Assembly (NCBI RefSeq): GCF_029962835.1 | Contig: NC_080587.1 | Location: 52,977,528-53,041,527, forward strand | DNA: 64,000 nucleotides | DNA from: Magnolia sinica | Taxonomy: Eukaryota; Streptophyta; Magnoliopsida; Magnoliales; Magnoliaceae | Reading direction: 5' to 3' | Part shown: piece by piece, positions 10,880 to 22,130 of the stretch | Numbering within the stretch: position 1 is the first letter of the stretch | Layout: the number at the start of each line of letters is the position of its first letter | The notes under the pieces: generated by a model | What the model was told of the DNA's origin: nothing | The model's input: only the letters and a program-made list of their open reading frames with translations | Databases searched by the model: none | Made by a program: the position numbers and the translations under genes

Positions 10880-12341
10880 TTGGATAAATGCCATGCAAGA
10901 ATAATTAAATTAATTTATTAGAAATGATGTATGGTACTTAGTTTCCAGACCTACTTATAAACATTTAATTGGAACCAAATGGATTTTTAAGAATAAAACT
11001 GATGAAATGGGTAATATTATCAAAAATAAGGTTTGACCGGTTGTATGAGTGTACACTCAAATAGAAGGCATTGATTATATTGAAACCTTTATACCAGTTA
11101 TGCGACTTGAATCCATAAGATTATTTATTTCGATTGTATGCCATAAAAAAATCAAAATTTATCAAATAGATGTTAAAAGTGCATTTTTAAATGGTGATTT
11201 ATATAAGGAAGTATATGTTGAATAATCAAAGGGTTTTGAAGATCTCAAACTTCTAAATCATGTTATTGTCTTAAAAAGGCTCTTTATGGTTTGAAACAAA
11301 CTCTCGGAGCATGGTATGAAAAATTGACTAAATTTTTACTTAGTCATAATTTTATTATGGGTCTTGTTGATAAAACTTTATTCGTCAAGAAATATAACGA
11401 TCATATTCTGATAGTTCAGATCTATGTTGACAATATCATTTATGGATCTACATATACTAACTTATCTATTGAGTTTGCAGATCTAATGAAATTTAAATTT
11501 GAAATGAATATAGTTGGTGAACTAAACTATTTCCTTGGATTGCAAGTTAAACAACTTGAAGATGGTATGTTCATCTCACAAACCAAATATTCTTTGAACC
11601 TTGTAAAAAGGTTTGGTTTTGAGAATGGAAAAAATTTCAAGACTCCAATGAGTACGACTCTGCAACTCTCAAAGGACGAATCAGGTAAAAGTGTAGATGC
11701 ATATTTATACCAAAGTATGATTGGTAGTCTTTTATACTTAACTGTTAGTAGACTTGGTGTTGCTTTTAGTGTTAGAATATGTACTAGATATCAATCTAAT
11801 CTTAAAGAATCTTATTTAATCACTACTAAATGGATAATCAGATATGTCATAAGTTCTGCTAACTTAAGACTTTGGCATTTGCATGATACATTTATATAAA
11901 TTGCCAGATATATTGATGATAGAAAATTTACCGGTGGTGGACATTTCTATGTAGGAAACTGCTTAGTATCTTTTGTTTACTAAGAAAAAAAATTTAGTAT
12001 CTCTCTACAGCTGAAGCTGAATATATCGCAGAAGGAAATCCTTGCACTCAGCTAATTTGGATGAAAAGAATGCTAGCTAATTATGGAATTACGCAAGATA
12101 CAATGACTTTGTACTGCAATAATTCAAGCATAATTAATATTTCAAAAAACTCAATCCAATATTATTGTATGAAACATATCGATATTTGATACCATTATAT
12201 TCGAGAATTGGTTGAAGACAAGTCTATCAAGCTTGAATACATTCAAACTGAGAAGCAGATTGTAGAAATACTAACTAAGCCACTTAACAGAACAAGATTT
12301 TCTAACTTAAAGCATGATATTGAATTGTGCATTTTTAAATA
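10880..12341 (+). pseudogene. Copia element 1, reverse transcriptase and RNase H remnant
   Basis: RT starts just after the solo LTR (WINAMQE, then RNDVWYLVSRPTYKHLIGTK). The first catalytic Asp is kept in [20 protein letters not shown]. Stops and a frameshift occur at about 11,030-11,290. The long open part (11,291-11,899) has AWYEKLTKFLLSHNF and then YVDNIIYGS, where the second catalytic Asp of the YVDD box is changed to Asn. FLGLQVKQLEDGMFISQTKY and TPMSTTLQLS follow. RNase H continues to 12,341 with STAEAEYIAEGNP-like and [20 protein letters not shown] segments, ending ILTKPLNRTRFSNLKHDI. The gene is clearly inactive. Confidence 0.9.
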
Positions 12342-12821
12342 ATTATCTTGTTTCTTTCTATGCATTGTTTATTTCTATTAAATGCATAAAATGTTAATAA
12401 TGATAAAAATCAAAATAAATAAGTCAAAAATCAAATTTTTGTGATTTTTGACCAGTCGAAGTGCATATTCAACCAGTCAAATTTTTCGACTAGTCGAACA
12501 CATACTCCACCAGCTGAAGATCGCACGATTTCACCTAAAATGGGAGAAAAATCACTTTTTCTATTCATCTCTTTCTTCTTCCTTGACTAGTCAATGCATC
12601 ACTCGACTAACCCTTCACCCATTCTTGCTTGTAAGTGTTTTTCTTCCAATTTCCTTCTAGTGTTTGGTAAATCATTGCTAGTAAATATCTTTTAGGTGTT
12701 GTATTCTTGATTTAAAACCCTCTTTGAGGTGGATTTTTATCAAAATCTGATCTAGTCTCATTCCTTTAACTTTCTTTAATTTCTATCTTGTGCAAACTAA
12801 TTGGAGAATCGATGAAAGAAA
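12342..12821 (+). other. Spacer between copia 1 pol and the downstream extra ORF
   Basis: Non-coding. It contains several copies of a short palindromic word (GACCAGTCGAAG, CGACTAGTCGAAC, TTGACTAGTCAATG, ACTCGACTAACC) at 12,448-12,610, then a T-rich stretch leading to the ATG of the next ORF. The second copia copy at the right edge has the same kind of word (CGACTGGTCGAA at about 62,482) in the same place, so it is a feature of this family. It may be a promoter or leader for the extra ORF; that is inference. Confidence 0.5.
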
Positions 12822-13933
12822 ATGGCACATAAAAATCTTGCTAGCTCATCATCTAGATCTACTCCTATTGGTGTGAGAACCCTACGTATCCAGAAGATGA
12901 TTCAAAGCACGTTCAGGATTTCTGCACTAAGGATATTATCATCGAAAGAATAGTCAATTTTCATCATATTTCTTCCTTTGGTCTTGCTCTCATTCTCACC
13001 GAAGTTGGTTGGGAATACATTTTGGGATAGGGTGGAACGGCTTACCACTCCATTACACAAGAAATGTATGCATCGATATGTGATGTATCCCTTGATGATC
13101 TAACATTTATGATTAAATTCGTTGAAGGGACATTCACAGTTACTCGGTACATTATTTCGGCATTTATGGAAATTGATGTTGTGGATGATGGCATACCTAT
13201 AGCCACACTAACTGATAAAATGTCATATAGTAAAAGGCAAGTGATAACACGTAAGTTGTGTCACTTTAATGCCGAATAGAGGTCAAGTAATGCCCTCCCT
13301 GCAAACCAAATGCTCCCTAAGTATAGAGTTTTGCACAGAATTTTTACTTCCAATGTCTACCATCGATCAGGGAATAAGATTGATCTTATTATCTTTATGG
13401 TTTGAGTTTTTCATTCTGTTGTGTCAGGCATGCATGTTTATCTTCCTTCGTTAATTTGCTACATCATTATTCAGTATCTCTTGCATCCCAAGCATGGTTC
13501 GATTCCTTTTACATATTGTATGACTTGCCTCGCATTGCACTATAATGTTCAAATCCCATCGGCTGAAGCATCGAAATTTGAACTCCCTTTCAATAAAGAT
13601 AATCTAAATAAGATGAACTTGAAACCTCTTCCTGCTCAAAGTGAAGAAGAGGAGGAAGCACAACAACCTAAAGACACAACCATGAATGATATTTTTGATG
13701 AGTTGGAAGAATCCGATGATCTAGAATATTCCGACTAACAGCCCTCCCAGGTTGATGACCGTCTCAAATCTCTGGAGGAGAAGGTTGAAGCGTTGCATAT
13801 ATCATAGGAAAATTTGGTTCAAACCCACAAGTCATCAATGAAGTACATGAAGAAGTACTTCCATCATATCAATCGTAGTTTGAATCAATTTGACCCGTCA
13901 ATGCCTGCTCCTTCCTCGTCTGGGTCGGATTGA
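12822..13933 (+). pseudogene. Extra ORF 3' of pol in copia 1 (putative plant transposon protein type)
   Basis: Starts MAHKNLASSSSRSTPIGVRT at 12,822 and ends PSMPAPSSSGSD at 13,933. Open pieces cover 13,064-13,279 (FVEGTFTVTRYIISAFMEID), the middle part in another frame around 13,310-13,420 (a Leu/Tyr-rich HRIFTSN...RSGNKIDL block), and 13,421-13,738 with an acidic tail (SEEEEEAQQ, DELEESDDLEYSD). A predicted coiled segment (VDDRLKSLEEKVEAL) follows. The plan (Ser-rich start, globular part, acidic linker, coil, Ser-rich end) resembles the 'putative plant transposon protein' domain found in plant retroelements. Its function is unknown; capsid-like or envelope-position proteins are possibilities. 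It has at least three frame breaks. The C-terminus of the same protein recurs at 62,311-62,480. Confidence 0.6.
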
Positions 13934-14024
13934 GATTAGTTATCGTTTGATGGAACTTATTTTTATAGTTATGTAAACTTTAAACTTTACTTTTGTGATG
14001 GTGCTTGGATGATTTCTTGTAGAC
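13934..14024 (+). other. Copia 1 sequence downstream of the extra ORF
   Basis: About 90 bases of T-rich non-coding DNA, presumably leading towards the missing polypurine tract and 3' LTR of copia 1. The next element's LTR starts at 14,025. Confidence 0.4.
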
Positions 14025-15193
14025 TGTATAAGGCACGTATCTTAGTCCGTATCGTTCCTTAGACTCCCACAATCCTCCCTGTCAAATTTCGGCAACCCGT
14101 GACCTATAATCAGTATTTAAGCGTGAACATAAGTTGCATCCTTTAGATCGGAGTTAGCTCCACTTGAAACTTATGTCGTATCGACTACATCGTCACCGTG
14201 GTTCTAACGTCGCATTTCACACTCCAATGCGATACCAACGCCAAGAGATGTGGGCCCTCGTATATCTCTACCACCTTTCACATCAATCAATCAAGTACAC
14301 AACCCATCACTACATCCCATCTCTCTTAACAAGTCATCCCCAAAGTCAACTCTCTCTTACACACACCCATCCCTCTCTTACACCGTCCATCCCTCTCATC
14401 CCATCCTTCTTACACAACACCACTCCTCTCTCATTTCACTCCATTCTCTATCATTTTTCCAAGCAATTCCCAAGGAGAGAAAGAACCTAACATCAAGGCC
14501 CACTTCCTACCCCCTCATCTCTCATCTTAGCCCTTCAATCTTCATCATCCTCCATCAAAGTTGAAGAAGATTTGCAATCGGTCAGTGTTTTGTAGGATTA
14601 GATTTCAATTTTTGTGATGGACCAAGTGGGGCCTACCAATTGATGGTATGGATCCTATTTGGGACCCATCTTGATGTATGTATTGTAATCCTAAGATGGC
14701 TCATAGTGGCAAAACTCCTTCCATCACATCTCTCTCTCTCTCTATTTTTTCTATTGCAGCCCATCTTGAAGAATGGATTAGATTCATACCATGGATGGTG
14801 GAAATCCCATTATGATGTATTATCCACACCGTCCTTCCTAGACAGACTTGGAAGAAGGAAATCCTAAATATCAAGTTGATCTAATTCATGTGGCCTAACC
14901 ACGTGGGACCCACATGTGATGCATGTGTATTGAATCCACACCATCCGTGGGATCATGGACAGTGGAGCCTGCTACATGTGTGGCAGCCCGCACCGTCCAG
15001 TCCCCTGGACGGTGGAGCAGGTATAAAATAATAATAATAAATATAATATATTAATATATATTATAATATATATGATATATGTGTGTGTATTATGGTGGGC
15101 CCCACATGGGACCCACCTGCTTGGAACGGATTGGCTGGAGTACCTTCACCAGCTATATAGCTACATTAACGTCAGCAAGTTATGTGGGTTTGA
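14025..15193 (+). mobile_element. Old LTR fragment of family B, split by the outer CACTA element
   Basis: It begins TGTATAAGGCACGTATCTTA. For several hundred bases it aligns, with heavy divergence, to the reverse complement of the right-hand part of the LTR at 32,026-36,740 (which begins TGTAAAGCCCGTATCC on the minus strand). Shared blocks include the ATGTGGG(C/T)CC... block near 14,250, the CT-rich CATCCCTCTC stretch (14,340-14,470), the TA-rich block near 15,040-15,075 and GGGACCCACC near 15,110. At 15,193 it is interrupted by CACTA; it appears to resume at 59,229. Short ORFs in the CT-rich part are incidental. Confidence 0.7.
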
Positions 15194-15836
15194 CACTACA
15201 AAAAAGAAGGTTTTTACCGATGAAACTTTTAGCGACGCCTTTTTTCGTCGCTAAAGGGTGTTTTGAATTTTTGAAAAAAATAAAAAGTCGAGAAGTTTCC
15301 TTTTAGCAACGAAATTAATTTCGTAGCTAAATGTGGATTTTAGCGATGAAACTTTTTGTCACTAAACGATGTTTTCAATTTTTGAAAAAATAAACAAGTC
15401 AAGAAGTTCCCTTTTAGTGACAAAATTAATTTCGTAGCTAAAGGTGGCTTTAGGCGACAAAAAGTTTCGTCGCTAAAGGGTGTCTTGAATTTTTGAAAAA
15501 AATAAAAAGTCGAGAAGTTTCCTTTTAGTGACGATACAGTTCGTCGCTAAAAATAATTATAAAACTTTTACCTATGAAAATTTTCATAGGTAAAAGTCTC
15601 TTTAAAAAAAAAATATTCCAGCACAAAATTCCTGATATACACTTGTTACAATATATTTCATCATATTAATCTTGATATACACCTGTTATATAATATATTT
15701 CATCATATTCACATTCACATCCATCTAAACCCAAAATAGTAAATCTATCCAAACATAAACTACATTCATCCACACATAAACTACATCCATCCAAATAGAA
15801 ACAATCTTATCCACATCACATTCATCCATGCATCGG
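15194..15836 (+). repeat. Left terminal inverted repeat of the outer CACTA
   Basis: It starts with the CACTA terminus. Three tandem units of about 111 bp follow (a GAATTTTTGAAAAAA-type block recurs at about 15,265, 15,376 and 15,487), each with short palindromes such as TTTAGCGAC...GTCGCTAAA. From 15,555 to 15,836 it matches the reverse complement of 58,118-58,345 closely: CCTATGAAAATTTTCATAGG hairpin, a poly-A run, then TTCCTGATATACAC and CATCCATCTAAACCC. About seven palindromes are visible here, against about twenty at the right end. Confidence 0.88.
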
Positions 15837-18800
15837 GGTTATAGGTTTTGGTTAAGGTTTAGATTACAGGTTATAGGTTATAGGTTATAGCTTTAGGAAA
15901 TTGAGAATAGGTTAAGTTTTATAGGAAATCAGGCTCGGGTTTGGCATCGGGGTTAGGTTTGGGTTTTCAAGTTTAGGTTTAGGTTTAGGTTAGGGAGTTG
16001 AGATTAGGATTAGGTGTAGGTTTAGGTTTAGGAATTTAAGAATACATTTAGGTTTTGGCTTTAGTTTATAGGTTTATGTTATAGGTTTAGGTTTAGGTTA
16101 TAGGTTTAGGTTAAGGTTAGGTTATAGGTTATAGGTTATAGGTTTTGGTTAAGGTTTAGGTTTAGGTTTAGGTTATAGGTTATAGGTTATAGGATATAGC
16201 TTTAGGGAATTGAGAATAGGTTAAGGTTTAGGGTTAGGAAATCAGGTTTGGGATCGGGTTTAGGTTTGGGTTTTCAAGTTTAGGTTTAGGATTAGGTTAG
16301 GGAGTTGAGATGAGATTAGGATTAGGTGTAGGTTTAGGTTTAGGGATTTGAGGATACATTTAGGTTTTAAGTTTAGGTTTAGGTTATAGGTTTAGGTTTA
16401 GGTTATAAGTGTAGGTTATAGGTTTAGGTTTAAGTTAGGTTATAGGTTAAGGGAATTGAGAATAGGTTATAGGTTTAGGTTTAAGTTAGGTTATAGGTTA
16501 TAGCTTCAGGGAATTGAGAATAGGTTAAGGTTTAGGTTTAGGAAATCGGGTTCGGGATCGGGATCGGGTTTCAAGTTTAGGTTAGGGGGTTGAGATTAGG
16601 ATTAGGTGTAGGTTTAGGTTTAGGGATTTGAGAATACATTTAGGTTTTAGGTTTAGGTTTAGGTTTTAGTTGATAGGTTTAGGTTATAGGTTTAGGTTTA
16701 GGTTTTAGGTTTAGGTTAAGGTTAGGTTATAGGTTATAAGTTTAGGTTATAGGTTATAGATTATAGGTTAAGGTTTAGGTTTAGGTTATACGTTTAGGAT
16801 AGGTTTAGGTTTAGGTTATAGGTTTAGGTTAGGTTTAGGTTTAGGTTATAGCTTTAGGGAATTAAGAATAGGTTAAGGTTTAGGTTTAGGAAATCAGGTT
16901 CAGGTTTAGAATCAGGTTTAGGTTTAGTTTTTCAAGTTTAGGTTTAAGTTAAGTAGTTGAGATTAGGATTAGGCGTAGGTTTAGCTTTAAGGATTTGAGA
17001 ATACATTTAGGTTTTTTCGTTTAGGTTTAGGTTTTAGGTTTAGGTTAAGGTTATAGGTTTAGGTTAGGTTTAGGTTTAGGTCATAGGTTATAGGTTATAG
17101 GTTATAGCTTTAGGGAATTAAGAATAGGTTAAGGTTTAAGTTTAGGAAATGGGGTTTGGGTTCGAGATCGGGTTTAGGTTTGGGTTTTCAGGTTTAGATT
17201 TAGGTTTAGGTTAGGGAGTTAAGATTAGGATTAGGTGTAGGTTTAGGTTTAGGGATTTGAGAATACATTTAGGTTTTAGGTTTAGGTTTAGGTTTTAGTT
17301 TATAGGTTTAGGTTTATGTTTTAGGTTTAGGTTTAGGTTAGGTTATAGGTTATAAGTTTAGGTTATAGGTTATAGGTTATAGGTTTAGGTTGTGGTTATA
17401 GGTTTTGGTTTAGTTTTAGGTTTTAGGTTTAGGTTTAGGTTAAGGTTATAGGTTTAGGTTATAGGTTAGGTTTAGGTTTAGGTTTAGGTTTAGGTTTAGG
17501 TTATAGGTTATAGCTTTAGGAAATTGAGAATAAGTTAAGGTTTAGGTTTAGGAAATCGGGTTCGGCTTCGGGATCGGGTTTAGGTTTGGGTTTTCAAGTT
17601 TAGGTTTAGGTTAAGTTGTTGTGATTAGGATTAGGTGTAGGTTTATGCTTAAGGATTTGAGAATACATTTAGGTTTTAGGTTTAGCTTTAGGTTTTAGGT
17701 TTAGGTTAAGGTTAGGTTTAGGTTTAGGTTTAGGTTATAGGTTATAGGTTATAGCTTTAGGGATTTGAGAATAGGTTAAGGTTTAGGTTTAGGAAATCGA
17801 GTTCGGGTTCGGGATCAGGTTTAGGTTTGGATTTTCAAGTTTAGGTTTAGGGATTTGAGAATTCATTTAGGTTTTAGGTTTAGGTTTTGGTTTTAGTTTA
17901 TAGGTTTAGGTTATAGGTTTAGGTTTAGGTTTTAGGTTTAGGTTCAGGTTAGGTTATAGGTTATAAGTTTAGGTTATGGGTTATAGGTTATAGGTTAAAG
18001 TTTAGGTTATAGGTTTTGGTTTAGGTTAAGGTTATAGGTTTTGGTTTAGATTTAGGTTTAGGTTTTTGGTTTAGGTTAAGGTTATAGGTTTAGGTTATAG
18101 GTTTAGGTTAGGTCTAGGTTTAGGTTATAGGTTATAGCTTTGGGGAATTGAGAATAGGTTGTGGTTAAGGTTTAGGTTTAGGAAATCAGGTTTGGGTTCG
18201 GGATCGGGTTTAGGTTTGGGTTTTCAAGTTTAGGTTTAGGTTAGGGAGTTAAGATTAGGATTAGGTGTAGGTTTAGGTTTAGGGATTTGAGAATACATTT
18301 AAGTTTTAGGTTTAGGTTTAGGTTTTAGTTTATAAGTTTAGGTTATAGGTTTAGGTTTTAGGTTAAGGTTAAGGTTAGGTTATAGGTTATAAGTTTAGGT
18401 TATTGGTTATAGGTTATAGGTTAAGGTTTAGGTTATAGGTTTTGGTTAAGGTTTAGGTTTAGGTTTACGTTCAGGTTATTGGTTATAGCTTTAAGGAATT
18501 GAGAATAGGTTAAGGTTTAGGTTTTGGAAATCGGGTTTGGGTTCGGCATCAGGTTTAGGTTTGGGTTTTCAAGTTTAGGTTTAAGTTTAGGTTAGGAAGT
18601 TGAGATTAGGATTAGGTGTAGGTTTAGGTTTAAGGATTTGAGAATACATTTAGGTTTTAGGTTTAGGTTTAGGTTTAGGTTATAAGTGTTGGTTATAGGT
18701 TTAGGTTTAAGTTAGGTTATAGGTTAAGGTTTATGGAATTAAGAATAGGTTAAGGTTTTGGTTTAGGAAATCGGGTTCGGGTTCGGGTTTAGGTTTGGGT

Positions 18801-19337
18801 TTTCAAGTTTAGGTTTAGGTTAAGGAGTTGATATTAGGATTAGGTGTAAGTTTAGGTTTAGGGATTTGAGAATAGATTTAGGTTTTAAGTTTAGGTTTAG
18901 GTTTTAAGTTTAGGTTAAGGTTATAGGTTTAGGTTTAGGTTTAGGTTATAGGTGATAGGTTACAGCTTTAGGGAATTGAGAATAGGTTAAGGTTTAGGTT
19001 TAGGAAATTAGGTTCGGGTTTAGGTTTAGGTTTTCAAGTTTAGGTTTAGGTTTAGGTTAGGGAGTTGAGATTAGGATTAGGTGTAGGTTTAGGTTTAGGG
19101 ATTTAAGATTAAGATTAGGTGTAGGTTTAGGTTTAGGTATTTGAGAATACATTTAGGTTTAAGGTTTAGGTTTAGGTTTTAGGTCATAAGTTATAGGTTA
19201 TTGGTTTAGGTTATAGGTTTAGGTTAAGGTTTAGGTTTAGGTTTGGGTTTAGGTTATAGGTTATAGGTTATAGGTTATAGGTTTAGGTTAACGTTTAGGT
19301 TTAGGTTATAGGTTTAGGGTGTGGTTTAGGTTAAGGG
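15837..19337 (+). repeat. G-rich telomere-like minisatellite array, 3.5 kb
   Basis: Almost entirely TTTAGG, TTATAGG and related words (GGTTTAGGTTATAGGTTTAG). They are organised into longer units marked by GGGATTTGAGAATACATTTAGG-like and GAAATCGGGTTCGGGATCGGG-like segments. The marker 'GAGAATACATTT' recurs at uneven spacings of about 180-450 bases. Two G per repeat is the rule, whereas the plant telomere repeat TTTAGGG has three. It lies immediately inside the left terminal repeat. No coding content. Confidence 0.9.
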
Positions 19338-19860
19338 TGTGGTCATTGCAAATACAGATATAAACTTGGCCTGTCTAAATGGTCTGGCCACTCCAATGTT
19401 GTCCGTAGGAAATGGACAGCTTCATCATGGTCATAACAGCGGTTCCCACCTTCCAGGGACCCCCGCTCAACATCCGGATAGCTTCAATGCACATCCGGGT
19501 CTGCTCCATCAGTTTCGAGCAAATATATAAACACGGCCTGTCCAAATGGCCAGGCCACTCCAAAGTTGTCCATAGAAAATGGACAGCTTCATCATGGTCA
19601 TAACAGCGGTTCCCACCTTCTAGGGACCCCCGCTTAACATCAGGATAACTCTGACGCACATCCGGGTATGCTCCATCAATTTCGAGCAAATACATAAACA
19701 CGGCTTGTCCAAATGGCCAGGCCACACTAATGTTGTCCATAGGAAATGGACAGCTTCATCATGGTCATAACAGCGGTTCCCACCTTCCAGGGACCCCAAC
19801 TCAATATTCGGATAGCTCCAACCCACATTCGGGTCTGCTCCATCAATTTCAAGCTAATAC
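19338..19860 (+). repeat. Three tandem copies of a 167-bp unit
   Basis: The word AATGGACAGCTTCATCATGG recurs at 19,411, 19,578 and 19,745, a period of exactly 167. Each unit has CTTCCAGGGACCCC and CACATCCGGGTCTGCTCC. Open frames across it follow from the period not being broken by stops and match no protein I know. The same unit in opposite orientation is at 28,325-28,602. Confidence 0.9.
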
Positions 19861-20404
19861 ATTTAAAAACAAGCTATGCATCTATTTTTTGTGGATGAGA
19901 ACCAATCTTCCAGACTATTCATTAGGCGGTCCCTATAATGGAATATTCCATCTATACTGATGAGGCTGAAAAATGTAGAGTAGTTGGACATTGAATGATT
20001 AAAAGCATTAACCACTTCTGTTACTTTTCTGCATATACACAAGATTCATAGGCTGAAAAATTACCATTGAGTTCGTATTTTATGTTCAGTTAGTAGTGAA
20101 GGACTAACTCTTTATACCAGATGACCTACAGCTAATTAAAATTTCCAAGTAAATTGTACGAGGTTTACAGTAATCTTAAAGTGTAGAAAATTTCCAAGTA
20201 TGTGCATTTCAGTCCGAGTTATTTCTCTAATCATGATAGCCTTGGGAGGGTTGATACGAGGGATGGGTTGATTGCAAAAGGGCAGATTAAAACTATACTG
20301 GGTTATCTTGCTGGACATAATGATTTCAGGACCAGCAAGATAACCCAATATAGGTCGTGTGTAGGGGAGATAAAAGGTGGAAGAGAAAGGAATGTAGTAA
20401 TGGG
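19861..20404. other. Non-array spacer with a strong hairpin
   Basis: No gene recognised. About the first 30 bases (CAAGCTAATACATTTAAA) match the reverse complement of the sequence bordering the mirrored 167-bp block near 28,300; after that the two sides differ. It contains a perfect 16-bp inverted repeat: TGGGTTATCTTGCTGG at 20,299-20,314 and its complement at 20,332-20,347, with a 17-base loop. Confidence 0.5.
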
Positions 20405-20777
20405 GATTGAAGGTTATAAGTTATAAGTTTAGGTTATAGGTTATAGGTTATAGGTTATAGGTTTTGGTTTAGGTTTAGGTTTAGGTGTTAGGTTTAGGTT
20501 AAGGTTATAGGTTTAGGTTATAGGTTTAGGTTAGGTTTAGGTTTAGGTTATAGGTTATAGGTTATAGGTTATAGCTTTTAGGGAATTCAGTATAGGTTAA
20601 GGTTTAGGTTTAGGAAATCGGGTTTGGGTTCAGGATCGGGTTTAGGTTTGGGTTTTCAAGTTTAGGTTTAGGTTAAGTAGTTAAGATTAGGATTAGGTGT
20701 TAGGTTTAGGTTTAAGGATTTGAGAATACATTTAGGTTTTAGGTTTAGGTTATAGGTTATAGGTTATATCTTTAGGG
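20405..20777 (+). repeat. G-rich telomere-like array, second block
   Basis: Same TTTAGG/TTATAGG words and the same GAAATCGGGTTTGGG and GATTTGAGAATACATTTAGG markers as the 3.5-kb block. It ends at TTTAGGGCCCATTTGGCGG. Confidence 0.88.
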
Positions 20778-22130
20778 CCCATTTGGCGGTCGGATTGGAA
20801 GGGACTGGATGGTATTGGGAGGGATTGGAAGTTAAATCCCGTGCATGTTAGAAAATGCATGCTTACCACCCACTTATTTCCATGAATGCTAGCATGATAG
20901 TCCTCTCGAACATGGAAAACATTGCATTAGTTTCATATAAATGGCTTGAGACTAACAATAATACAAAATTTTAAAAGAAACAGAAAAGAATAATCATTCA
21001 ATCATTCTCAATCAGTGGAAATTGTAAGGTCGCATTTTAGATGAACCATGAACTTAAAACTACACTTTTTAATTAGTTTATTTTGAGTTAATGCATGCCT
21101 CATGTACAAGCTTTGAATGCATGCATATTAAACATCATACTCTACAATTGATGGCAAGCTCAAATCAGATTTTTATGCCAAAATATCACCTGATGCCAAG
21201 CTCAGATCTCGCATCCCAATAAATGAAACCCGATTGGATCTGCATGCGTGTGGAATTAGAAAACCACATAAATTAAGAAATACTACTAAATATTTGTTAA
21301 GGAGTTTAATAGAACATCTGATGTGCAGGTGTAAGATGTTCTAAAGAGTTGCATGAAATTTGTGGTATGGTGTTGAACCTGGAATTTTCAATGAGTCAAC
21401 ACAACTCGTTGCCAACATTATGTAGGAGGGTAAAATTCTAGCTGCCAATCTTAAACAAATGCATCTCCAATCAACAATGGAACAGATGAAGTATGCCATA
21501 TCCACAATGGGGCCAACCATTTATGTCAGAATCCCACATCAAGGATGCAATGCTTAACCTTCAACGGCAATATTAAAAACTTATTTTCTTTAATCCTAAA
21601 ATCCCAAATTCCTAAAATCCCCAAACCCCCAATTTGTAAAATCTGAAAATCCCCAATTTCAGAAGTCCTCAAATCCCCAAAATCCTAAAATCCCTAAATC
21701 CCTAATTTGTAAAATCAGAAAAACCCAATTTGGGGTCCACATTTAAATTAAGAATCTACAAACTACTAACTCCCAATCTCCTAAATCGGCATTAATATTG
21801 AGAGAGATTGTGAGAGAGAGAGAGAGATACTTTCAACCAAGCTTCAGAGAGAGAGAGAGAGAGGGCGTGGGTGGGTAGGGCATTCGGCAACGGTCCATAA
21901 GAGAGATCGGAGAGAGAGAGGAAGAGAGAGACAGAGAGAGAGGAGGGAGAGGAGGTGAGAGAGACAGCGAGAGGATAGGGTGGAGAGATCAGACAGAGGA
22001 AGAGAGAGATAGAGAGTGAGAGGAGGGAGAGGGTCCAAGAGAGAGTGAGAGAGAGGAGACTAACGCAGATTAGGTCAGCCTCTCTCACGGACGTGGTTAG
22101 GTTACAGGTTGAGTAGCGAGTTGGCTACTG
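20778..22130 (-). other. Non-coding stretch with a CT-rich leader on the minus strand
   Basis: 20,778-21,590 has no recognisable gene; it begins GGCCCATTTGGCGGTCGGATT, which may be the border of an unidentified small element. 21,590-22,090 read on the minus strand is a long CT-rich tract, then GCCGATTTAGG, then GGGATTTAGGGATTTT-like repeats and AATGTGGACCCC. This order is repeated in opposite orientation at 25,500-25,850. It looks like the 5' untranslated part of a gene, but no ORF follows. The ORF over the GA repeats is low complexity and not a gene. Confidence 0.5.

Noticed and set aside
15837..19337. True telomere or interstitial telomere fusion
   Set aside because: The repeats mostly have two G (TTTAGG, TTATAGG), not TTTAGGG. 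They have longer-order markers and lie between CACTA ends with an inverted partner array.
19375..19826. Minus-strand ORFs of 121 and 68 codons
   Set aside because: They span the 167-bp tandem units and merely repeat the same peptide with frame changes. No similarity to a known protein.
21792..22088. Ser/Leu-rich ORF of 98 codons
   Set aside because: Translation of a GA/CT microsatellite region; low complexity.
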